Assembly: GCA_038373865.1 (NCBI GenBank) | Contig: JAXGGA010003063.1 | Span: 45,479 to 109,478 of the forward strand | Source: Uloborus plumipes | Lineage: Eukaryota; Arthropoda; Arachnida; Araneae; Uloboridae | DNA: 64,000 nucleotides | Direction: 5' to 3' | Shown: positions 45,701 through 57,700 of the stretch, piece by piece | How positions within the stretch are numbered: the first letter of the stretch is position 1 | Layout of the letters: each line of letters starts with the position of its first letter | Program-made: the position numbers and the translations under genes | Notes under the pieces: model-generated | What the model saw: only the letters and a program-made list of their open reading frames with translations | What the model was told of the DNA's origin: nothing | Databases searched by the model: none

Positions 45701-48700
45701 GCTAAAAATTTCAGTAATTAATTAGCATACTATGTATAATTACTGTACAAATTTTTATGAACGTACCGCTCTTACTTCCGAAGATATGAAACATTTTTTA
45801 AAAAATGGCAATTTTATTTGAAGGGTTTTTGCTCATAACACGCAGAGTTTTTGATCAAACCTTATCAAAACTTCAGGAAAAATGACAAAATACAAGAGAA
45901 AGAACATACTAAAACAGTAAATAAAAATATTTAAAATCCGATGGGATATGAACGTTAAAAGGAAATAATTTTTCACGGCGCATGCGCGAACGACTGAAAT
46001 TTATAACTACAAAAATATTGTAGCCTGGTTTATACTGCATCTTATAAAAAAGTTCCAGTTGAATATCGTAAAAATTGAAAAAGATATCAGCGATCTAGTG
46101 AGCTGTAATTCATACATTCGCAGACAATACATAAATGGCAAGGGGTTCTCCACAAATAGTGTGGTGACAATTGAGCATTTTCTTCAATGTTAAATTGTAT
46201 AAAGTTTGAAAATTCATATTTGGCATAGAAGTCACATTTCGCCTATTCGGCCAAAAAGACCTTATACGTAGGTGGCCAAAAGTATCCGGACACCCCCTGA
46301 AACGTTGGTTTTGAACGATGACGCAATAACCTTTAATTTAAAAATAGCTCTTTGTGGACAGACCCTCACTTTTTATGTATTGTCTGCGAATGAATGAAAT
46401 ACAGCTCACTAGATCGCTGATATCTTTTTCAATTTTCATGATATTCAACTGAAACTTTTTTTATAAGATGAAGTATAAATCAGAGTACAATATTTTTGTA
46501 GTTATAAATTTCTGTCGTTCGCGCATGCGCCGTGAAAAATTATTTCCTTTTAACGTTCATATCTCATCGAATTTTTAATATTTTTATTTTCCGTTTTAGT
46601 ATGTTCTTTCTCTTGCATTTTGTCATTTTTCCTGAAGTTTTGATAAGGTTTGATCAAAAACTCTGCGTGTTATGAGCAAAAACCCTTCAAATAAAATTGC
46701 CGTTTTTTAAAAAATGTTTCATATCTTCGGAAGTAAGAGTGATACGTTCATAAAAATTTGTCCAGTAATTATACATAGTATGCTAATTAATTACTGAAAT
46801 TTATAGCTTATTCCGAGCTATTTTCGAAGAGTTATGGTCAAAAAGCGGTTTTACTTTCAACCCCCCCTTCTTGTCGTCCCCCAAATGCAAGAGTAATTTA
46901 ATTTCAACTTGGAAATGTTTCGGTGAAGCCTATTTTGTACGACTAAAGTTAAAGAACAATTGATCACTTATTTCTCGAGCTATATGTAAAAATGTGAATT
47001 TTTGAAAGTGTCCGAATACCTAGGCCACCTAGTGTATCTTTCTTCAGATAAGGAGACCAAAACTGAACAGCATACTCCAAATGAGGACTTACCAAACTTC
47101 TATATAGAGGCAGAAGAACCTTTTTAGATTTGTTTGAAATAGATCTATTAAGAGCTAGAATCTGAGAAACTGTCACGCCTAGCATTATGAGGTGATTCAT
47201 GACCTCTCAGATTTTCTCCTAAAAATTACCAAATGTTTATTATCTTATTGAAAGACCAAATCCAGAATGTTTTGCTCTAAAGTTGAGTTGTTTAATTTTT
47301 ATGGATCCCTAAAGATGAAGGTGTGGCATCAAAAATTAAACGGATTTTCAAGACATGAAAGTTGCCGTGAGCCAAAACTCTTACCAGGAACTGTTTAACT
47401 CCAATTTTCTTTTTGTATATGGAATATAGAAGGTTGAAACTTACAAAATGAATGTTAAATTTGTGGTAAGTTGTTGCCGTAAGGTCAGTGAAGGCCCTCA
47501 AAACAAGGCATTTTTGACGTTTTTTAGCGTTTTTGAGGTCCCAAAACAGCTTGTACATTTCAGTTGGCACTGCAAAAGTAGTGTCGTTTGAAAGACCAAT
47601 GTAAGCACTTTAAAATGATGTATAAATAACCGAGGAAAGTTCAACATGCTTTTAGTTGTGTAAGGCCGAAATATGAAAAATGTCATATTTTACCAATATT
47701 CAAACGGTCATAACTTCCTCTGCCAACAACATATTGAAATATTTTTTTTGCTAATGTCATACTCTATTCTTTGTCTTAACAGAACAGTTGAGTCCTTTGA
47801 GGCTAAATGTAAAAATTTTTTTTACAAAAAATGTACAGGAAAAAATACATTTTTTGTAAAAAAAATTTTTACATTTCGCCTCAAAGGACTCAACTGTTCT
47901 GTTAAGACAAAGAATGGCGTATGACATTGGCAAAAAAAATATTTCAATATGTTGTTGGCAGAGGAAGTTATGACCGTTTGAATATCGGTAAAATATGACA
48001 TTTTTCATATTTCGGCCTTACGCAACTAAAAGCACGTTGAACTTTTCTCGGTTATTTATACATTATTTTAAAGTGCTTACACTGGTTTTTCAAACGACAC
48101 TACTTTTGCCGTGCTAACTGAAATGTACAAGCTGTTTTTGGACCTCAAAAACGCTAAAAAACGTCAAAAATGCCTTGTTTTGAGGGCCTTCACTGACCTT
48201 ACGGCAACAACTTACCACAAATTTAACATTCATTTTGTAAAGTTTCAACCTTCTATATTCCATATATAAAAAGAAAATTGGAGTTGAACAATTCCTGGTA
48301 AGAGTTTTGGCTCACGGCAACTTCCATGTCTTGAAAATCCGCTTAATTTTTGATGCCGCACCTTCATCTTTAGGGGTCCATAAAAACTAAACAATTCAAC
48401 TTTAGAGCAAAACATTTTGGATTTGGTCTTTCAATAAGATAATAAACATTTGGTAATTTTTGGGAGAAAATCTGAGATGTCATGAATCACAGGCGTGACA
48501 CTCTCTCAGATTCTTGCTCTTAATAAACCCAAGAATCCTATTGGCTTTGTTACTAGCTATGCTGCACTGTTGGCTGAACTTGAAGTCCTGATTTATTAAG
48601 ACACCTAGATCCATAACATTATCTGCCTTACTAATGACTGAACCCTGTAAATATAAGCTTGTATGCTTATTTGCATGACCTAAATGCAGCACTTGACATT

Positions 48701-51700
48701 TCCTAACATTAACTGCCATACCCCACTTGTCTGCCCATTTAGTAATATGATCCAAATCCTGTTGCAGCTTATTTACTGTTTCGTCGTTTTCTATAACCCC
48801 CATAATTTTTACATCATCAGCAAAACAATTCATGTTTCCAGAAACATTTTCATGAATATCGTTCATAAAAATAATAAACAAAAGAGGACTTAAAACTGAT
48901 CCTTGGGGAACCCCACTTAAAACCTCACTCCATTTAGAATAGTTACCCCTAACAACTACTCTTTGTTTCCTTCCTGTCAGCCAATTTCTAACCCAAACTA
49001 GAATTTTACCTCCTATTCCTATATCAGCTAATTTACTGAGTACTGCTACATGAGGCACCTTGTCGAAAGCTTTTTGAAAATCTATGTAAACAAAGCTTTT
49101 CAAACTTCAAGCCAGTTTTGGAATCAGGAAAATTACAGTAAAAGCTCATGTATCCAGCATTCAAGTAACTGTAACGCTCAAGTAACCAAAAAATTTCGTT
49201 ATATTCTCGATTTTTTAATTCAACAAAAAGTCGATTTTCTGACTTAAACCTCATTTCCCCCCTAATTTGCTTGAGTTAAAGACAAGTATCGTGTATACTT
49301 GAGTATAATTCGATCATGCGTATGAATCAATCCCCCTTTCTAGGAGGAAAATTTGAAGAAAATCGAAAATCCACTTATAAGTCGAGCCCTTACTTTAAAA
49401 AAAAATCGGGAATTTTCGCTGAAATTTTTGAAAGTAAAAGTTTTAAAAATATGGGAAATAAGTGCAGTGGTCATTATTACGTTGAAAATCGAGCAATTTT
49501 CTTTTTTTTTTACAGAAAAGGTTCATTTTTAGAGAATATTCACATTTTTGCAGAATGTGAATATTCACTTCTTTAGCTTTTGCTTAAAAGACATTTACCA
49601 AAGTCAGGTAAATGTGCACATTTTTTAGCGTTTTTATCCAAAAATTGTTCAGGAAAATGTTTCAGAAATTCTGCCCTGCATATAAGCCCTCCCCCCCAAC
49701 TTTCATCTTCATTTTTTGGTCTAAATTTATCGATTTACAGGTGGTTATATACAGTAATTGCGTTATTTGTGTGGGAAACATGCAGGGTGTCTACTCCAAT
49801 CGTCATGTTCAATCACGCATTCACGTTCATTGCATCAATCAAGTTCATTTCATATGTCACGTTCAATCACGCAATCAAGTTCATTAAATCAACCGCGTCA
49901 AATCGTCATTCACCTTCATTATATCAATCATGCTCATTCTATCAGTCACATTTAATCATGCACATTCCATCAGTTATCTTCAATCGCACAATCACGTTAA
50001 GTAAACCAACCACCAAGAGTGATTGATTAACTTATAATTTATTCTGATTAAGTCTTTTCAGCCATTAATAATGCCCCTGATGTAATGAATCGAATTAAAT
50101 CTCAGGCCCGTCATTTAGGGGGGCAGGGGGGTCAATTGCCCCCCTTGACTTTGGGAAATCAATGTATTAGCATATAAGTAAGTGGTTTTTGCCACTTTTT
50201 GGTAAATTTTGCATTGTGTATGCACCCTTTGCCCCCCCCCCCTGGAAAAATTAGAAATGATGTCCCTGTTAAATCTGCACCAGTCAACATTTTCTCAATT
50301 TGCGTACGACCCTGAAGCGATCTCTCAATGACGTCATACAATCCTAAGATCCTTCAAAATCTTGATTTTTCAAAGGTCATAACTCGGTCAATTTTTGTCG
50401 TAGAAGAGTGATTTTTTTAGTTTTAATCATTACAGTGTCAAGAATTTTTTACTAAATATGATTGATACGATTGGAGAGCTGTATAAAAATTTGAATGTCG
50501 TAACTCTTTCAAAACTTGATTTTTTGAAAAAAATTTCAGACCCAAATTCCGTTGATAATTTAGAGATTTCTTCCTAAATGAACGATATGCTTATCTCTAA
50601 CAGTTTAGAAAATAGCTATTGGGCTACGATTGGAGTGGACACCCTGTATATATTGTTAAAAATTTTCCAGAAATTTCGTACTTTTCCGAAAATCGGCCAA
50701 AAATTGACATTTTAAAGAAATTCAAGGGAAAACAGGAATGGTTGGTCCTAGTTTTCAAGATTCCGGTTAAAACACTTTTAAAGTATCTTTAAATTAGCTA
50801 AGGTGAAAAGATAAACTGCATTTACTCATGCTCAACTATCCGTAATTCGATGCTTTCCTAGCGTTTCGGAGAGACGAGCTTTTACTATACTACTTCATTA
50901 GCATAGTTTAACAGAAGCAGTTGTTACTTGTTATGGTGTTACTTGTAATAGGTGAGTAGTTTTAAAAAGGCTCTTGGATCTTCTGTGTGTTATGAACTGC
51001 AATGATTTTCTCATTTACAATTTTTAATGCACAATTTGCAATAAATAATTTAATGCTTTGTTGTTGACATTTTTTCAACATGAGGTTAACACATGCTAAG
51101 CAATATTCTTCAATTTTGGCTTTGAAAGAAGAATATTTCTTACTTATATTACTCTTCATCTCTGAAGACTATGTAAGCATGCTTCTTTGAAAATGATATC
51201 CTAATCTCAATTCATTAACAATGTACAAAATAAAAGGTTTAGGAAGATTTGCATTCTTTAAATTAAATGCAAGAATTTTTGGCTGCCATGAATGGATGAA
51301 TGAAGGAATGAATTGAACGGGGGTGTCCCGTAAGGACACAAGCACTATAACAACAGGTCTTTTGTACTGTCCCTGGTATGACCCCTAATGGAGTCCAATA
51401 GCTAAAACAAACTTTAACAGTTGCCTCATAGATATGCTTGACATTGGCAATTACGGAATGCAACCTTAAAAATTAATTCAAAACCTAAAGAGCGAGCTAT
51501 TGATTTTTCTTTTCATATCTTCTCCTCATTCAATTGATTTTTCATACTTTTCTGTATTTGATTAGTTTTTCATATATATCTTTCTTTTATTGCATGATTT
51601 TTTTTTTTCAAAGCTATAAAAAATGAAATAACTTTATTATTATATGCATTCCCATTTTTGTCAATATTACGAAATTTGAAGGCTTCTGCGTGACCCCAAA

Positions 51701-54700
51701 ATTTAAATATATTTTATCACAAATCTCTGCAAATAATCATTGTATATAGTGGAACAAAATAAGAGAATAAGACGAATAAAAATACAAAGTTTATTTTTTC
51801 CATAGATTTTTAAAGCACCTTAATGTTGTAGTCATGTCTTTGCATATTGGTGGGTATTTTTGTCTGCTAAACTATTTTGTGCAAATAACTGAAAATTCTT
51901 AGAGGCGGAAGTGTGTCAATTTCTCATATGTAATGAATTTTTAAAATTGTTGTGAAAACAATGAATATAGAAATATATTTAAGTCAAGTATGATGTTGCA
52001 ATTTTTTTTTTCTTTTTTTTTTTTTCATTTTTCTTTTAGGTAAGTTTTAAAATTTTCATATTAAAATTATTAAAAAGCAGGAATGGTTGTTTCCAAATTT
52101 ACTGCTAAAATACATTAGAGTTACTTATCCCTCTCAATAATTCATCATATTTTTATTTATTCAAATTTTGTATTTTACAGAAATGCGTGCAGAATCAGCA
52201 AAGTCAGATAGCGAGGATGATGATCAGGCAGAACCAACTATTCCGGTAAGTTTGAGCATTTTAAAAATACTTTGATCATGCAGTCGAATGAAGACTTTTT
52301 GTGAATGAATTTTAAATGATATTTTTGAAGAAATGAGCATTTTGTGTTGATCATCATCAATTTGAATTCATAGAATTATGCCTTCTTCTATTGTAAAGCT
52401 TCAGTTTATAATAATTTTTTACTGTCATAATTGAAGGGCTTGAGAAATGAAGGGGTTATGTAACAAAACCCAAACTGCGACTAATTAAAGTTAAAAGTTT
52501 TATTGTGTCGGTTGTTGTAGCTTTTTTGTTTTTTGATTTTGTCGTTCAGTGAGCATATGAAGTTGGTCAAATGACATCTATTTGTTGATGTACCAAGTTT
52601 TATTTGCTTACCTGTACCCATTGCTTACCTTTGTCCAGATGGTATTTTCAAGAAATGAAATATAACTCCTTCATTCTCCAAACCTTTCAATTATTATTTT
52701 CTTTTTCCTTGAAATTCAATTTAGTTCCTTTTAGCTACTATAAAATTTTAAAATTTAACATCATTTTTAATAAGTGTTACAATTCAGATTTGATAACTGT
52801 AATTTGTTTTAGGATAAAAAGTAATAACTGTAATATATACCTGTTATTTTTTGTCACATCACTAAAGCGAGCACCACATGGGATTCACTGGTATGTTTCC
52901 ATGTAACGTTAATATGTATGTATGTATATTCTGGGCCATCCCAAGATACGATGGTGCCTGGGGAAATATTTTCAGGTGCCCCCCCCCCCCCCCCCACACA
53001 CACAGACACACCGAAAAACAAAGCTGAAACACAGTAAGATGAACATTGGCTTTCTTTAAAACTGGCCAAACTCGTGCGAACAACAATAGTGGGTTTATAA
53101 TGAATGGAAAATTTTGAATAATTTTTATATATTAAACTTTTACATACTAACTAGAACATGTAATTTCTATGCATCAGAAAAGACAGGATACAAACCTGCC
53201 ATGTTAGCATTTCAACAACTATTTTTAAAAAGTGTGATAGTTAATTAAAAAAAAATAATAAAATAAATTGTAATGTAGTAAAATCTCAGTTTGGTCATGA
53301 CTCCCTCTAATACCTTAGCACCGGGAGCAATTTCCCTGTTTGCTGCTCCACGGTGGTTCGAGGGTGGGAAAAATAGGGATTTCAAAGTTTGAACATAGAC
53401 AAATTTTAATGCCGCAATTATTTAGCTCTTGAGTTGTAGTAACACACTACATAAGATTTATTTGGAAAAAAAATTGCATATTACCGAAAATAAGCCAAGA
53501 ATGTTGAACGATTACGTTTTTAATGAATTGTGGACGTGACTCTATACTGCAGTTTTCATTCATGTACGTTCAGTAATCCAAACTTAAGTTTATAAAAATT
53601 CATTTCACATTAGTCTTTCACACCAATAGGAGGCATATTACACCAGAATTAATAATTAACATTAATAAAAATTTTAAATTATCTGAAGTAAAAAAAAAAA
53701 AGTAATTGCGAAAAAATATGAAATATATTGAGGCACATACCATTGAGGTACTTTTATCGGCGGCTTCCGGTGAGCTTAAAGCTATGTTGGCAAATAGTTC
53801 AAACCTTTCTGTAACTAAACAAAAACATTTTTGCTGCAACCACCTGCGACTGTGGGCAAAGCAGATGTTTTCATTTGAATCTTACTATTTAGAAACACAA
53901 CTATAGTAAACTAAAAAAAAACTGAAAAATAACATGCCATGGTATAAGAGGGACAACTTGATTTTTATCTAAGAGATTAGCCATCGAGTTCGACGTATTT
54001 CAAAAAAAATCTACACCTTAAAGCCAGACTGGCGTAAGTTACATTTTTACTACTTCTAAAGGAGCGCGATCTACAATGAAGGGATTTTTCCCGTTTTTAC
54101 CCCGTTTCGAACCACTGTGCGCCCCCTCTTCAGATGGTCCTGAGTATACAGTGTATCATAGTAAATGCAGGAGTGGAAAATCTGCTCCAATTGCTCCCAA
54201 CTACTCTGGTTTTGAAATCCTGCTACATTCTGCTCCAAAAACAGTAAAACTCGCCAATTCTGCTCCCGACTGTTCCGAAAATAAAAATTCTAATATTTTG
54301 TATTTGAAAGTTGACTAAAGTTGCTCATAGTATGACAAAAGATTACTACATTTTGCTCCAAAAACAGTGGAATTTGCAAATTTTTGCCCCCCTCGCGACT
54401 GGAACTAAAAAGTTGAAGCTTTTATTTTCCACCAAAAAGTTTTCCAATCTGAAAAAAGTTTTTCCGATTTTCAGCAGCAATGTCATAAAATCGTGATAAA
54501 CCTACATTTTCCTACTGATGCATTGAACTGGAAAATTCTAACGAATTAAACATGTGTTTAACCTTTAGGATCCGGGCTATTCGAATCGAAGTTTTCCTTT
54601 TGAGACGGGCAGTACAACTGTTGAACTGTAGATCTCTTTTCCTCTAAAAATAGAAAGGTGCAACTGCAAGCACTTAGGTTTTATGACTTTGCTGTTCGAA

Positions 54701-57700
54701 TACAAAGCCGTAATCCCTAGTAAGGGGGTATGAAATCTTGGAAGAATCCACTGCTCCAAAGGGTAGAATCAAAGATTTCAACCCCGTCCTCAAAGAAAAA
54801 AAGACTTGCGGTACAGCATGTGTACCACCCGGTTCTTAAAGGTTAATGAGAAAGTACTTTTATTGCTAATATGGTCTTTAAAAAAAATATTTTTTATGCA
54901 TTCAAGATAACTTATTAAAACAAAAAAAAATTCTGATTGGTATTTTTTTAATTTCTAGCTCATTTTTGTAAAACCTGTTTTAGAATCATGGCAACACCAT
55001 GCTTTGATAATTATACGCCGTTCTTAAAATTTTAACCCTTTTCGTAAAACTATTTATTATGAAAAGTGTAACTCTTTTAGCCTATTCTACTTTAAATCTA
55101 TTTATTTTATGCTATAATTTAACTGTCTATATATTATTATTATTTAAAACTTCAGTTAGCATTGCTTTTAGATCATCCAGTATTAGAATAAATGTAGAGA
55201 GAAATAAGCTACAAACTGGTGCATTGGAATGCAGCTTTAATTGAATAAAACAAGTGGTTTGTTTTTAATTACTTCTTGATACATTTTTTATCTATAAATT
55301 TCAATTGACTTTGAAAATTAGAATATCTCTTTGAAAACTGCATTTCTGCTTGAGGTTTCAATTATTTTGCATCTTATAAATATTTCAATAATTTTAAAGT
55401 TGAAGTAATTTTAATCGAAGCTTTTTTTAATTGGCTTGTTTTATTTTTCATTGAAGAGTTTGTTTACATTTTTGATTAGAAATTAGCTCTGTTAGCGTTT
55501 AGTTAAATTATTTGTTTTAATTAATAAATTCATCTGAAGGTTTTTTTTTTCTTTTCTTCTTATCTAAAAAATAAATTCATACCAACAATGACAAAATATA
55601 ATTTACCAACTTTTGAATTCCATAAAATTCAAAAACATTTGCATGGATGTGATTTATGTTAATCCCCTATGGATAATTCTTTCAAATCTTCTTCCAATTT
55701 CTTAAATTATGAAAAGTTTCTGAAGTAGATATGCATGTAATATATATATTGCATACAATTTGTAAAAAATAATGTTTGATAATGTGTTAACCTCTTAAGG
55801 CTACAGTGGACAAATAAAATTGATTTTTTTTAATTATTGATTTATATATCTAAAGCTTTATGTGCTAATATTATTGTATATTTACTACATCTAAAAGCAT
55901 AAAAAACACAAATTAGTGCAAAAACAATGGACATTTTTTTTTCAAATTTAAATATTTTTTTAACACCCTTGTAAATGCGTTTCTCTATTAAATGTATTTT
56001 TAATCAGTCCCGGCGAAGTTCAGTACTTATTTACATATATTTATGATATATTTTATTTCATTTGCACTTTTTTTTTTGTTTTTGACAGTCTGTTAAATGG
56101 TGTATACGTAGATATAAACAGGGCTTCCCTGTATATACAACCTTGGCACGTCGGCAATGACTTTACGTTATTATGTGGTATTCTAGGGATATTTTTCTTC
56201 AAAAAAGTAAATAAAACTCCAACATGGAGATTTTGTGCTATTCTTTGCTCAAAGCGAGGTTATTGACACATTTAAACCTCATTTAGTTAGTTCAAGTTGT
56301 TGAACCTTTAGGGGTCTCCCCAGAGGAAATTTGGGTTTGTAAATAGTCTCTACAAAAATTATTTGATCTATCAAAACAAACCCTTTACAAAAGTCTGATC
56401 AACCAAAATGGACCCTTCACAAAAATATGATCAACCAAAATGGACCTTTCACAAAAATCAAGCAAAACACAGGATTTTTTTTTGAATAGGGAGACTAATA
56501 TATGGACCTCAAGTTTAGTCAACAGTGCAGCATAGCTAGTAACAAAGCCAATAGGATGCTTGGGTTTATAAATAGATCTATTTCAAACAAATCTAAGAAG
56601 GTTCTTCTGCCTTTATATAGAAGTTTGGTAAGACCTCATTTAGAGTATGCTGTTCAGTTTTGGTCTCCATATCTTAAGAAAGATATTAATTTATTGGAAA
56701 GGGTACAAAGGAGGGCTACAAAGTTAGTGAAAGGACTTTCTAATTTAGACTATGATTCCAGACTTAGAATGCTTAATATGTATAGTCTTGAGCAAAGGAG
56801 AACCAGAGGGGACATGATTCAGTTGTTTAAATTTATCAAAATGAAAGATGTTATAGGGTTAAATTTTTGCACGGAAAGCAGGACAAGGGGTCATTGTTAT
56901 AAGCTGTTTAAATCTCAGGCTAACCTGGAAATTCGGAAAAATTACTATTTTAGCAGAGTAGTGGGAACTTGGAATAGTTTACCGGAAGAGGCGGTGAGGA
57001 GCAAGGGAGTAGATAGTTTTAAGAGGGCCATTGATCTTCATTGGGATCTATAATTTGACTAGGACCAGCCCAGTTGGGCCCAGAGCCTGTTGCTGGTCGT
57101 CACATTTGTATTTGTATTTGTATATTTCAGTTCTCAAAGTTGTTCCAAAAAACACTGCACCTATTAGTATCACTGTATCTGTTTTTCTATCTTATTAACC
57201 TTTAAGATATATTTATTAAATATATCTTAAAGCCTCTTTTTCAGAAAAGTGCATCATTTTGAATAGTTATCTTTTTTTTCAGCATGGGGCGCCAATAGCG
57301 CAATCATCGGATGAAGACGAAAGGCCTAAACTGAACATAACGTTCAAATTGGTAATCAAATCTGGTATGTTTTACTAATATGATTATGTTTCCTTTAATA
57401 TCTATCTCACTTGAATCATATCCTCAGTAAAGCAACTATAAGAGTGCAAAGCATTAATAAGTTCTCCAGAAAAAAAATTGCTGAAACCGAAAAGATTAAA
57501 ACCATGTAGGAAATGTCTGTGTACATTTTGTTATACTTAAATTACATAAACTGTTTGAAAGTTAATCGTATTAAATCTGAAGGTATGAGAAAAAAAGTTC
57601 ATACTCAAAAATTGGAATAGCAGTGTTTGTAAATTACCATAACCTTCAACATTCCAAAAAATAAAAGCTTCAGAAAAGTTCCATAAAGTAATATAAAAAG

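Larger units (their letters stand above)
45030..49105 (-). mobile_element. CR1-type LINE split into three pieces by two insertions
   Basis: On the minus strand the LINE runs 49105-48524, 47147-47037 and 45470-45030. The first piece encodes RT motifs YIDFQKAFDKVPH, SGVPQGSVLSPLLF and NCFADDVKIMG. The middle piece continues KKVLLPLYRSLVSPHLEYAV. The last piece ends KRAIDLHWGH, followed by the 3' tail (CTGCTGGTCTTTGTATTTGT). The gaps are exactly the two palindromic elements, and the pieces are colinear with the copy at 56494. It is 5'-truncated near 49105. Confidence 0.9.

Noticed and set aside
47673..48008. A pair of conserved ~83-residue frames on opposite strands
   Set aside because: They are the same arm of a palindrome read twice, and the peptide has no domain character.
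49795..50030. Possible CRISPR-like array of TTCAATCACG units
   Set aside because: The units are imperfect, adjacent without regular spacers, and lie inside a MITE of a eukaryotic genome.
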